A program made the position numbers and the translations under genes. DNA of 64,000 nt from Kitasatospora aureofaciens (GTDB taxonomy: Bacteria > Actinomycetota > Actinomycetes > Streptomycetales > Streptomycetaceae): contig NZ_JAHTKP010000008.1 in assembly GCF_019192735.1 (NCBI RefSeq), positions 124,001 through 188,000 of the forward strand. Reading direction: 5' to 3'. Below the pieces are notes generated by a model. It was given only the letters and a program-made list of their open reading frames with translations, had not been told where the DNA came from and made no database searches. Numbering within the stretch: position 1 is the first letter of the stretch; each line of letters opens with the position of its first letter. Positions 45,088 to 54,480 of this stretch are shown piece by piece.

Positions 45088-48000
45088 TCACAGCGTGCCC
45101 TCCTCGGCGTCGGCGAGGTGCGCGAGTTCGTCGGCGATCGCGGCGGCGACCTGGGCGAGGCTGGGGCCGGCGAAGATGCGGCGGAGGGGGAGCTCGATGC
45201 CGTAGCGGCGCTGGACTTGGGTGAGGAAGCGGGTGGCGAGGAGGCTGTCGCCGCCGAGTTCGAAGAAGCCGCGGCGGCGGCCGATCACCGGCTTCTCCAG
45301 CAGCTCCCTCCACATCTCGGCGAGTTCGCACTCCAGCTCGCCCTCGGGCGGCTCGTCCGTTCCGTCCTCGTCGCCGCTGCCGGCCAGGGCGGCGGCGACG
45401 GCGCGGCGGTCGACCTTGCCGTTGGCGCTGAGGGACAGCCAGGGCAGGACCTCGATCCGCTCCGGGACCATCGGGGACGGCAGCAGGTCCGTCAGGTGGG
45501 CGAGCAGTGCGTCCGGATGAGGGTCCTGGGTGGTCGACGGGCGTTCGGCCCACACCAGGTCGAGGAACGAGCCGGACACCGCCCGGTGCCCCGTCGCCTC
45601 CAGTCCGGCGCGGGCGAACAGCGCGGCCCAGCGTGCCGCGGGCAGGGTGGGCGAGCCGGCCAGCCGCCGTTCCCGGTCGAAGCCCTCGTAGCCGCGGTCG
45701 AGCAGCCCCGCGGTGAGCAGCGCGATCGGCGTCAGCTCGGCCCGTTCGACGGCGAGCAACCGCCCACCCGGCCGGGCGAGCAGGGCGGCGAGGGCCGGTC
45801 CGTGCTCCGGCTCGGGGTAGCGGTGGAGCACGTTGGCGGCGAGCACCACGTCGAAGCGGTGGCGCAGGTCGTCAGGGACGACGGGCGAGGCCAGCAGGCG
45901 GCACGAGGTGTCGTGCGGCTGCGCCTCCAGCCGCCGGGCGGCCGTGGCGAGCAGGCCGGGCGCGGTGTCGAGGAGCGTGTAGCGCACCTGCTCCGGGCCG
46001 AGCAGGCCGAGCAGGTGTTCGGCGGTGCGGCCGTCCCGTCCGTTCAGTTCCACGAGGTCGACCGGGCGTCCCAAGTCGCGAGCAAGGCCGGCCAGTTGTG
46101 CTGCGATCGCGGCCAGCGCAGGCCCGTTGCCCGGGTCGTGGGCAGCCAGGCTCGCCGGGGCGAGTACGTGGTCGTCGAGCAGCACCACCGGGTCGAGTCG
46201 GCCCGCCAGGACCTGCAGGTAGTCGTCGGTGCGCTCCAGCAGCCGCCGGTGTGCCCGTCCGATGAGCCGGCTGTTCGGGCCCGGCTCCCGGCCGAGGGCG
46301 GCGGGCAGTTCGGGCCCGGCCCGGTACGCGTCGCCGTCCTCCGCCAGGACCTTCTGCTCGACGAGCAGCCCCAGCCACAGCCGCAGCACACGTCGGTGCT
46401 CCGCCACCACACCCAGTCGGGCGACGAGATCCTCGAACCGCCATGCCGACCCGTCCGCCAGCAGGTCCAGCCGCAGCAGCCACGCCAGGACCGCGGTCGC
46501 CGCTTCCGCCTCCTCCCTCCGGGCGGAAGCCCGCGCCGCCGCGACGTCCACCGGCACCTCGGCACCCAAAAGCATCTCGGCACCACCAGGCACCTCGCCG
46601 GAAGGCGTGCCCACCGGCACGACGCCCGCCACGAGCCGCCGCCCGCCGCCCTCACCCACGACGGCGGCAACCGCCTGGCCGACCCCGGGCCCGGACCGGA
46701 GCGCGGCCTCGATCTCACCGAGCTCGATCCGGTGCCCGCGCAGCTTGACCTGCTGGTCGGCCCGGCCGAGGAACTCCAGCGTGCCGTCCGGCCGGTACCG
46801 CCCGAGGTCCCCGGTGCGGTACCAACGCCCGCCCGCGAACTCGACGAACCGCTGCGCCGTCAGCTCCGGCGCGCCCCGGTATCCGCGCGCCACGCCCGCG
46901 CCGCCGATCCACAGCTCGCCGGGCACGCGGTCCGGGCAGTCCCGTCCGAGCGGGTCGACGACCCGGAAGCGCTGGCCGCGCAGGGGCCGGCCGTAGGGGA
47001 TGGACCGCCAGGCGGGGTCAACGGCCCGTACCTCGAACGAGTTGGACCAGATCGCCGCCTCCGTCGCCCCGCCGAGCGCGATCAACCGGCAGTCCGGCAG
47101 CAGCGCCGCGAGCCGGCCGGGGAGGTCGAGCCCGACCCAGTCGCCGGAGAGCAGTGCCAGCCGCAGCGGCTCGGGGGCGGCGTCGGCCTCGGCGACGGTG
47201 AGCAGCATGTCGAGCAGCGCGGGTACGGTGTTCCACACCGTCACCTGGTGCCGCCGCACCAGCTCCAGCCAGCGGCGGGCGTCGCGCCGGTCCTCCTCGT
47301 CGATCAGCACCACCGCCCCGCCGACCGACAGCGGGCCGAAGAGGTCGAACACGGACAGGTCGAAGTCCAGCGCGGACACCGCCAGCACCCGGTCGTCCGC
47401 GCCCACCTCGAACCGTTCGCAGACGTCGTCGACGGTGTTGGCCGCCGCCCGGTGGGTGATCTCGACGCCCTTGGGTTCGCCGGTCGAGCCCGACGTGAAG
47501 ATGATGTACGCCAGGTCGTCCGGACGAGAGTCGGCCACCGATGCCGGAGCCGTGCGCTCCGCCTCCCGCAGGACGTCCGCGTCCACCGTCAGCCGCGCTC
47601 CCGCAGCGGCGAGGATCCGCTCGCGCCGCGCCACCGGCTGGTCCACCCCGACCGGCAGGTAGGCCGCGCCCGTCGCCAGCACGCCGAGGACGGCCGCCAC
47701 TTGCTCCGGCCCCTTCGGCAGCGGCACCGCCACCACGTCGCCGGGCCCGGCGCCCCGCGCCCGCAGCACGGCCGCCACCCGCAGCGCCCGCTCGGCGAGC
47801 GAGCCGTACGTCAGCGACGCCCCCTCGCCCCACACCAGTGCGGTGCGCCCCGGCTGCTCGGCCGCGCGGCGGAAGAACGCGGCGTGCAGCACGCGGTCCC
47901 CGGCGGCCTCGCCGGTGGAGTTCACCCGTGCACGGACGGCGAGTTGGCCGGCGGGCAGCAGGTCGGGCACGGGCTTGAGCCAGTCGTCGTCGGCGAGCCG

Positions 48001-51000
48001 GTCGACGAGCTGCCGGTAGGCCGCGAACATCGCGTCCACCAGCCCGGCCGGGAAGAGCTCCTCGACGACGTCCCAGGTGAGCCGGACACCGCCGTCGGAG
48101 GTCTCGGTCACCTGGTGGTCCAGCCAGACCTGCGGGGTCTGCGAGACGCCCCAGACCGGTTCGCTGAACGGCCCGTCCGCCGGTTCCCCGCCCACGCCGA
48201 GGGCGCTGGTGAACACCACGGGCATGGTGGTCCCGGGTTCGCCGTTGTGCCGGGCGAGTTCGCGCAGCACCTCGACGGCGGACAGCGCGCGGTGGTCCAG
48301 CCCGCGCCACAGCTCGCGCTGCACGCGGCGGGCGGCGGCCAGCCAGGTCTCGCCGGGCTCGGGACGGGCGGGCACCAGCACCAGGGAGGTGAAGTCGCCC
48401 ATCACCAGGCCGATGTCGGGGTGGACGTCCCGGCGGTCGAACAGGGTGAGGTTGACGGTGAGGTCCGGCCGGGCGCTCCAGCGGCCCAGCACCTCGGCGA
48501 ACGCGGCCAGCAGCACCGCCGACGCCGTCAGGCCGTGCTCGCGTGCCCGCTCGGTGACCGGGCGCCAGCGCGCGGCCGGGATCCGGGCCTCCCGGCGGGT
48601 GAACCGGGGCCGGACGACCTCCACCGGGTCGACGGCCAGCGGCAGTTGCGGCCCGGGCGGCAGCGCCGGCACCTGCTCCGCCCAGTACGCGCGGGCGGCG
48701 CCCAGCTCCTGCGCCGAAGGGCCGGCGCCGAGCACGTAGTCGCGGAACGAGACGTCCACGGGCGGGAGTTCGACGTCCGGACGGTCGTAGAGCGCACCGA
48801 GTTCGGTGTAGAAGCGCAGGATGCTGAGCGCGTCGAGCACCAGGTTGTCCATGCCGATGCCGAGCCGCGTCACCCCGCCCGCGCGGACGGCGGTGATGGC
48901 GAACAGCGGCCAGCGGCCCGGGTCGAAGACCCGGTGCGAGGCGCGCTCGCGCAGCTCGGCGAACGCGGCTCCGGGGTCGCCGCCAGCCTCTGGATCGCCC
49001 GCGGCCTCGGCCACCGTGAGGGTGAAGCGGGGCACCTCGGCCAGGATGCGCTGCTCACCGCTCTCGTCGACGACGGCGCGCAGCATCTCGTGCCGGGCGA
49101 TCAGCCGGTTGACGGCCTCCTCCAGGCGGGCCGGGTCGAGGTCCGGGACGTCGTACTCGCGGTAGTAGTGGCAGCCGGTGCCGCCGAGCGTGAACCCCTC
49201 GTCGCGGCCCAGCCAGTAGGCGCGCTGCACCTCGGTGAGCGGGAACGGCTCGTGGCGGCGGTCCGGATCGGCGCGCAGCGGGGCCTCCGAGGGCGGAAGA
49301 TCCGCCGTGCGCAGGGTGGCCGCGAAGTCAGCGAGGACGGGATGGGCGAACAGGTCGGAGAGGCGCGTGCCCGCGAACCCGTCCGCGCGCAGCCGCCCGA
49401 CGAGGCGGGTGGCGAGCAGGCTGTCGCCGCCGAGGGCGAAGAAGTCGTGCTCCCGGCCGACGTTCGCGATGCCGAGGACGTCGGCCCAGGCCGCTGCCGC
49501 GCGCCGCTCGGTGTCGCCGGCGGGCGGGGTGACCGGGGCGGCGCCGGGCAGTTCGGCGGTGGCCAGCACCCGGCGCAGCAGGGCCCGGTCCACCTTGCCG
49601 TTGGGCGTGAGCGGCAGGCCGGGCAGGACGGCGATCCGCTCGGGCAGCATGGCAGCGGGCAGCCGCTCGGCGAGGTGGGCGCGTAGGGCGGCAGTGTTCA
49701 GTTCGGCGCCCTCGCGGAGCGCACCGAGCGTCGCCAACGCCGGCCAGTCGGCGGACTGTTGCCTCCGCTGCTCGGTGACGGCGGCAGCGAGTCGCCCGTC
49801 CTCGCCTACCACGGCGATGCCTTGGCCGACGCCGGGGAAGGCGGTCAACGCGGCCTCGATCTCGCCGAGTTCGATCCGGTGGCCGCGCACCTTGACCTGA
49901 TGGTCGGCCCGGCCGAGGAACTCCAGGGTGCCGTCCGGCCGGTAGCGGGCGCGGTCGCCGGTGCGGTACCAGCGCAGGCCGTCGTACTCGGTGAACCGGT
50001 CGGCGGTGCGCGCCGGATCGCCGCGGTAACCGCGGGCGACGCCGGCGCCGCCGATCCACAGCTCGCCGGGCACGTGGTCGGGGCAGTCGCGGCCGAGCGG
50101 GTCGACCACCCGGCAGGCGACGCCCGCGAGCGGGGTGCCGTACGGGATGGACGTCCACGACGCCGGCACGTCGTGGACCTCGCACAGCGTGGAGTGGATG
50201 GCGGTCTCGGTGGTGCCGCCGAGCGCCGCGAACCGGCAGTCGGGGGCGACGGCCGCGAGCCGGGCCGGGAGGTCGGGCGGCACCCAGTCGCCGCCGAGCA
50301 GCACGGCCTTGAGCGACGGGAGCGGCCGGTCGGCGGCGGTGACCAGCATGTCCAGCAGGGCGGGCACGCAGTTGATGATCGTGGCGGCGTGACTGATCGT
50401 CAGATCGGTCCAGACGGTGGCGTCCCGGCGGTCCTGCTCCTCGACGCAGACCACGGCGCCGCCGGCCGACAGCGGGCCGAAGATGTCGTACACCGAGAGG
50501 TCGAAGTCCAGCGCGGAGAGCGCCAGCGTACGGTCCGAAGTATCCAGAGCAAAGCGGCGGTTGAGGTCCTCGACGGTGTTCGCGGCGGCGGCGTGGGTGA
50601 GTTCGACGCCCTTGGGCTCGCCGGTGGAGCCGGAGGTGTAGATGATGTACGCGAGTTCGTCGCCGTCCCCGTCTCGGGACGCCGCCAGCGGAACGGTATC
50701 CGCGGGGACGGTGATGTCGTCCACGACCAGCCGGACCCCCGCCGACCGGTGGATCCGCTCCCGGCGTGCGGCGGGCTGGTCGATGCCGAGCGGCAGGTAG
50801 GCGGCGCCGGTGGCGAGCACCGAGAGCACAGCCACGACCTGGTCGGGGCCCTTCGGCAGGGTGACGGCCACCAAGTCGCCCGGGCCGGCGCCCTGCGCGC
50901 TCAGATGCCCGGCCAACTCCAGGGCTCGGTCGGCGAGTTCACCGTACGAGAGGACGCCATTGGCGCCCCAGAGCAGGGCGGGGGAGTGCGGGTAGGCCGC

Positions 51001-52686
51001 CGCGCGGGCGAAGAAGGCGTCGTGCAGCCGGGCATCGGAGCGGGGCGCCGCGGTGGCGTTCACCCGTGCGCGGACGGTGAGTTGGGAGGCGGGAAGCAGC
51101 GCGGGCACCGGCGTGGACCACGCGTCCTCGTCGCCGAGCAGCCGGTCCAGCAGCCGCCCGTACGCCGCGAACATCGCGTCCAGCACCCCGGGTGCGAAGG
51201 CGTCCTCCCGGGCGTCCCAGTTGACCAGCAGCCCGTCGCCGATCTCCGTGACCTGGGCGTCCAGCCACACCTGCGGGCCCTGCGAGATGATCCAGGAGGC
51301 TTCCCCGAAGGCCTCCCGGACGGCGGGCGAGAAGAGTTCGCCGAGGCCGAGTGCGCTGGTGTAGACGACCGGCGCCAGCACCTGCTCGCCGTGCAGGCGG
51401 GAGAGGTCGCGCAGGACCTCGACCCCGGAGTGCCCGGCGTGAGCGGCGTCCGCGTGGAAGCGCTGCTGGAGGCGGCCGGCCCGCTCGGCGAACGTCCCGG
51501 GCGTGCCGCCGTTCCAGGCGAGCAGCACGGAGGAGGTGAAGTCGCCCACCAGATCATCGACTTCGGGGTGGAGCGGGGCGCGGTCGAAGAGCGGGAGGTT
51601 GAGCAGGAACTCCGGCTCGGCGCTGAACGCGGTCAGCGTCTCGGCGAACACGGCCGCCAGTGCCATGGCCGGGGTCAGGCCGTGCCGCCGTGCCAGGCTC
51701 TCGAAGCGGCGCAGCTCGGCGAGGTCGAGCAGGCGGTGGCGGCGTATGACGGTGGTGGCTTCGCCCGGGTGCGCGTTGACGGGGAGCCGGGGCGCGGCGG
51801 GCAGTGCGGGCAGACGGGCCTGCCAGTGGGCGCGGTCGGCCTCCCGGGCGGCCGGGTCGGTGGCGGCGGCGCGGTCGGCGAGGTACTGCGGGTAGCTGTA
51901 GCCGGGGGCGGCCGACAGGAGGCCCGGGGCGGCGTAGGCGCCGGCGAGGTCGGCGAGCAGCACGCGCAGGCTGAGTGCGTCGGCGGCGACCATGTCCAGG
52001 TTGACGTGCATCCGGGTGCCGCCGGGGCGGATCGCGTCGGGGAGCAGCGTGAGCCGGACGTCCAGCACCTCGCCGTTGGCGATGTCCAGGGTGCGGTGCG
52101 AGAGGCGGCGGCGCAGTTCCGCGAGTTCCGCCTCGGCCTCGGCGGCACTCCGCTCGCGAAGGTCGTGGACGCGCAGGCCGGGCCAGGCGGACTCGGCGGC
52201 GATCCGCTGCCGGCCGTCGTCGAGGATGTGCACGCGGAGCATCCCGTGCCGGGCGAACACGGCCCGGACGGCGGCCTCCAGGCGGTCCGGGGCGACGCCC
52301 TCGCCGTCGAACTCGTGGTAGAAGTGCGCGGCCACGCCGCCGAGTTGCTGCCCGTCGGCCCGCCCGACCCAGTAGGCGTGCTGCATCAGGGCGAGGTCGA
52401 AGGGCGCGGACTCGTCGACGGCGGTGCCGGCGTGACGGACCGGGGCGGTGCCGGTCCGGTCGAGGAGGCCGCGCCAGGCGGCGAGGGTGGGTTGCGAGGC
52501 GAGGTCGGCGAAGCCCACGTCGGCGCCGGTGCGCGTGAGCCGCCCGGCCAGTCGCATCATCGTCAGCGAGTCGAGTCCGAGCTCGATCAGGTTGGCGTTC
52601 TCGGCGATCGACTCGGCGGCCACGCCGAGCAGTTCGCCGACCGCCGTGGCCAGGTCGTCGGCGTTCGCCGCGCGGTCCTGCGACAC
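45088..52686 (-). CDS. NRPS1: ArCP-Cy-A-PCP-Cy-A(degenerate MT/E)-PCP
   Basis: 2532 residues from the GTG at 52686, which has GGGAGGA at an ideal distance; an ATG at 52719 lacks one. Order: aryl carrier domain (Ser40, LGLDSL); Cy1 (~93-525; D231-x4-D236 in DMVAAD); A1 (~545-985; YTSGSTGEPKG, FDLSVYDIF); PCP1 (Ser1089); Cy2 (~1160-1590; D1280-x4-D1285); A2 (FTSGSTGEPKG, FDLSVFDLF) with an insert (~2050-2330) placed like an MT but with a broken SAM motif (VELNGRDGRT); PCP2 (Ser2481) and an acidic tail. Both A pockets look cysteine-type, so it should build a salicyl-bis-thiazoline chain. The insert resembles the epimerase-like one of PchE/HMWP2. Confidence 0.9.
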   Translation of the reverse strand: MSQDRAANADDLATAVGELLGVAAESIAENANLIELGLDSLTMMRLAGRLTRTGADVGFADLASQPTLAAWRGLLDRTGTAPVRHAGTAVDESAPFDLALMQHAYWVGRADGQQLGGVAAHFYHEFDGEGVAPDRLEAAVRAVFARHGMLRVHILDDGRQRIAAESAWPGLRVHDLRERSAAEAEAELAELRRRLSHRTLDIANGEVLDVRLTLLPDAIRPGGTRMHVNLDMVAADALSLRVLLADLAGAYAAPGLLSAAPGYSYPQYLADRAAATDPAAREADRAHWQARLPALPAAPRLPVNAHPGEATTVIRRHRLLDLAELRRFESLARRHGLTPAMALAAVFAETLTAFSAEPEFLLNLPLFDRAPLHPEVDDLVGDFTSSVLLAWNGGTPGTFAERAGRLQQRFHADAAHAGHSGVEVLRDLSRLHGEQVLAPVVYTSALGLGELFSPAVREAFGEASWIISQGPQVWLDAQVTEIGDGLLVNWDAREDAFAPGVLDAMFAAYGRLLDRLLGDEDAWSTPVPALLPASQLTVRARVNATAAPRSDARLHDAFFARAAAYPHSPALLWGANGVLSYGELADRALELAGHLSAQGAGPGDLVAVTLPKGPDQVVAVLSVLATGAAYLPLGIDQPAARRERIHRSAGVRLVVDDITVPADTVPLAASRDGDGDELAYIIYTSGSTGEPKGVELTHAAAANTVEDLNRRFALDTSDRTLALSALDFDLSVYDIFGPLSAGGAVVCVEEQDRRDATVWTDLTISHAATIINCVPALLDMLVTAADRPLPSLKAVLLGGDWVPPDLPARLAAVAPDCRFAALGGTTETAIHSTLCEVHDVPASWTSIPYGTPLAGVACRVVDPLGRDCPDHVPGELWIGGAGVARGYRGDPARTADRFTEYDGLRWYRTGDRARYRPDGTLEFLGRADHQVKVRGHRIELGEIEAALTAFPGVGQGIAVVGEDGRLAAAVTEQRRQQSADWPALATLGALREGAELNTAALRAHLAERLPAAMLPERIAVLPGLPLTPNGKVDRALLRRVLATAELPGAAPVTPPAGDTERRAAAAWADVLGIANVGREHDFFALGGDSLLATRLVGRLRADGFAGTRLSDLFAHPVLADFAATLRTADLPPSEAPLRADPDRRHEPFPLTEVQRAYWLGRDEGFTLGGTGCHYYREYDVPDLDPARLEEAVNRLIARHEMLRAVVDESGEQRILAEVPRFTLTVAEAAGDPEAGGDPGAAFAELRERASHRVFDPGRWPLFAITAVRAGGVTRLGIGMDNLVLDALSILRFYTELGALYDRPDVELPPVDVSFRDYVLGAGPSAQELGAARAYWAEQVPALPPGPQLPLAVDPVEVVRPRFTRREARIPAARWRPVTERAREHGLTASAVLLAAFAEVLGRWSARPDLTVNLTLFDRRDVHPDIGLVMGDFTSLVLVPARPEPGETWLAAARRVQRELWRGLDHRALSAVEVLRELARHNGEPGTTMPVVFTSALGVGGEPADGPFSEPVWGVSQTPQVWLDHQVTETSDGGVRLTWDVVEELFPAGLVDAMFAAYRQLVDRLADDDWLKPVPDLLPAGQLAVRARVNSTGEAAGDRVLHAAFFRRAAEQPGRTALVWGEGASLTYGSLAERALRVAAVLRARGAGPGDVVAVPLPKGPEQVAAVLGVLATGAAYLPVGVDQPVARRERILAAAGARLTVDADVLREAERTAPASVADSRPDDLAYIIFTSGSTGEPKGVEITHRAAANTVDDVCERFEVGADDRVLAVSALDFDLSVFDLFGPLSVGGAVVLIDEEDRRDARRWLELVRRHQVTVWNTVPALLDMLLTVAEADAAPEPLRLALLSGDWVGLDLPGRLAALLPDCRLIALGGATEAAIWSNSFEVRAVDPAWRSIPYGRPLRGQRFRVVDPLGRDCPDRVPGELWIGGAGVARGYRGAPELTAQRFVEFAGGRWYRTGDLGRYRPDGTLEFLGRADQQVKLRGHRIELGEIEAALRSGPGVGQAVAAVVGEGGGRRLVAGVVPVGTPSGEVPGGAEMLLGAEVPVDVAAARASARREEAEAATAVLAWLLRLDLLADGSAWRFEDLVARLGVVAEHRRVLRLWLGLLVEQKVLAEDGDAYRAGPELPAALGREPGPNSRLIGRAHRRLLERTDDYLQVLAGRLDPVVLLDDHVLAPASLAAHDPGNGPALAAIAAQLAGLARDLGRPVDLVELNGRDGRTAEHLLGLLGPEQVRYTLLDTAPGLLATAARRLEAQPHDTSCRLLASPVVPDDLRHRFDVVLAANVLHRYPEPEHGPALAALLARPGGRLLAVERAELTPIALLTAGLLDRGYEGFDRERRLAGSPTLPAARWAALFARAGLEATGHRAVSGSFLDLVWAERPSTTQDPHPDALLAHLTDLLPSPMVPERIEVLPWLSLSANGKVDRRAVAAALAGSGDEDGTDEPPEGELECELAEMWRELLEKPVIGRRRGFFELGGDSLLATRFLTQVQRRYGIELPLRRIFAGPSLAQVAAAIADELAHLADAEEGTL

Positions 52687-52772
52687 GTGGGGTTCCTCCC
52701 TTGGGCATGGCGAGGCCATGGGTGGGCGTGGCGGGGCACGGGTCTGATGTGGCTCCCCGCGGTGTGTTCATC

Positions 52773-52782
52773 ATTAATAGCA
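52773..52782 (-). promoter_or_regulatory. Extended -10 promoter element for NRPS1
   Basis: Read on the minus strand the sequence is TGCTATTAAT, an extended -10 element 87 bp before the NRPS1 start, with the Zur-box-like repeat lying immediately upstream over the -35 region. Confidence 0.55.
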
Positions 52783-52783
52783 T

Positions 52784-52798
52784 TGAAAACCATTTCCA
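52784..52798. promoter_or_regulatory. Zur-box-like repeat between NRPS1 and the exporter gene
   Basis: TGAAAACCATTTCCA fits the 7-1-7 Zur box, and the first eight bases equal those of the znuA box. It overlaps a rightward -35-like TTGAAA (52783-52788; -10 TAGCGT at 52807-52812) and abuts the leftward extended -10. One bound Zur could repress both NRPS1 and the exporter. TCTAG follows it. Confidence 0.72.
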
Positions 52799-52850
52799 TC
52801 TAGTGCTAGCGTCGCGGTTGTCTCCAGCGGACCGCCGGGAAGGGGTGGAC

Positions 52851-54431
52851 ATGACTGACGCAACGTCAGAAGCAGTTGTCGATAAGGAGAACGGTGGCGA
52901 GGCGGCACCTCCGGACGTCCGTTCCGCCCGGACCTGGACAACTGCCGTCACCTCGCTCGCCGCCGCGATGATGACCCTCGACATCACCGTCGTGAACGTC
53001 GCGATGCCCAGGATCGGCGCCGACCTGGACGCCTCCCTCGACTCCCTGCAGTGGATCGTCAACGCCTACACCCTGTCGTTCGCCGCCCTCCTCCTCACCG
53101 CCGGCTCGGTCTCGGACCGGATCGGCCGCAAGCGGATCTTCCTGGCCGGCACGGCCGTCTTCACGGTCGCCTCCGCCGCCTGCGCCCTGGCCCCCGGCGC
53201 CGGCGTGCTGATCGCCGCCCGTGCCGTCCAGGGCGCCGGCGGGGCCATGGTCCTCGGCACCTCGCTCGCCCTCATCGCCGGCGCGTACGAAGGCGCGCCG
53301 ACCCGTGCCCGTACCGGCGCCATCGGCCTCTACACGGCCGGTGCCGCCGTCTCCGCCGCCCTCGGGCCGCTGGTCGGCGGAGCCATCACCGAGTGGCTGA
53401 GCTGGCCCTGGCTCTTCGCCGTCAACGTGCCCGTGGGCGTGCTGATCCTCGTCGGCGCCGTCCGCAAGGTCCCCGAGAGCGTCGACCCGGTCGCCTCCGG
53501 ACGCGTCGACAAGGCGGGCGCGGTACTCGCCGTCCTCGCCCTGTTCGCGCTCAACTACGGGCTGCTGACCGGCGCCGAGCACGGCTGGTCCCGCCTCGAC
53601 GTGACCGGCACGCTCGCCGCCGGCGCCGTCCTCACCACCGCCTTCGCCCTCCTCCAGTGGCGCCTCGGCGAGCGAGCCATGCTCGACCCGCGGCTGTTCG
53701 CCATCCCCACCTTCAGCGGCGCCGTGCTGCTCAGCTTCGCCGCCCGGATCTTCAGCTTCGGCCTGCTGCCGTTCCTCACCCTGTGGCTCGGCGGCATGCT
53801 CGGCCTGTCCCCGTTCCGGATCGGCCTCGTGCTGCTCGCCCAGTCCGTCGCCCTGCTGCTCGCGGCGCCGGTGGGCATGATGCTCGCCAAGAAGCTCCGC
53901 GTGTCGGTCGTACTGGCGCTCGGCATGGTGCTGGTGGCCGCCGGGATGTTCAGCGCCACCGGCATCGGCCCGGCGGACGACTGGACGGCCGTCCTGCCGA
54001 TGCTGCTCCTGCTCGGCGCCGGTGCCGGCCTCACCCTCCCGCACCTGCTCGACCTCGCCGTCGGCGTCGTCCCCGCCGCACGGGCGGGCACCGCCTCCGG
54101 GGCGGCCAACAGCTTCTTCCCGCTCGGTACGGCCGTCGGCGTCGCGCTCTTCGGCGTTGTGCTGAGCAGCCACGTGGACAGCGCTCTCACTCCGGCCGTC
54201 CTAGGGATCCCGGCCGCCGACGTGGGCCACGTCCACGAGCTGGTGACGGCCGGCCAGTTCGACGCCATGGCCGCGCCCTACGAGGGCGCGACCCGTGACC
54301 ACGTCCTCGCCCTGGCCCACACCGCCTACACCGACGCCCTGTCCTCGATCTTCCTCATCGCCGGCACCGCCGCGCTCGTGGCCGCGGCCGCCAGCCTGGT
54401 CCTCGTCCGACGACAGGACGGGCGCGCGTAG
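52851..54431 (+). CDS. DHA2-type MFS exporter, probable metallophore exporter
   Basis: 526 residues from the ATG at 52851. About 14 membrane segments: LDITVVNVAMPRIG in helix 1, SVSDRIGRKRIF (motif A), GAAVSAALGPLVGGAI (motif C). It is divergent from NRPS1 and shares its Zur-box-like repeat, which ties it to the cluster. Export of the apo-metallophore is the simplest role. Confidence 0.85.
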   Translation: MTDATSEAVVDKENGGEAAPPDVRSARTWTTAVTSLAAAMMTLDITVVNVAMPRIGADLDASLDSLQWIVNAYTLSFAALLLTAGSVSDRIGRKRIFLAGTAVFTVASAACALAPGAGVLIAARAVQGAGGAMVLGTSLALIAGAYEGAPTRARTGAIGLYTAGAAVSAALGPLVGGAITEWLSWPWLFAVNVPVGVLILVGAVRKVPESVDPVASGRVDKAGAVLAVLALFALNYGLLTGAEHGWSRLDVTGTLAAGAVLTTAFALLQWRLGERAMLDPRLFAIPTFSGAVLLSFAARIFSFGLLPFLTLWLGGMLGLSPFRIGLVLLAQSVALLLAAPVGMMLAKKLRVSVVLALGMVLVAAGMFSATGIGPADDWTAVLPMLLLLGAGAGLTLPHLLDLAVGVVPAARAGTASGAANSFFPLGTAVGVALFGVVLSSHVDSALTPAVLGIPAADVGHVHELVTAGQFDAMAAPYEGATRDHVLALAHTAYTDALSSIFLIAGTAALVAAAASLVLVRRQDGRA

Positions 54432-54480
54432 CTGCTACGGCCTGGGCTTCCGCGATCACCTGTCGGTGGGCGGGTACAGA

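Noticed and set aside
52687-52719. ATG at 52719 as the NRPS1 start
   Set aside because: The GTG at 52686 has GGGAGGA at the right distance and carrier-domain homology begins just after it; the ATG has no comparable site.
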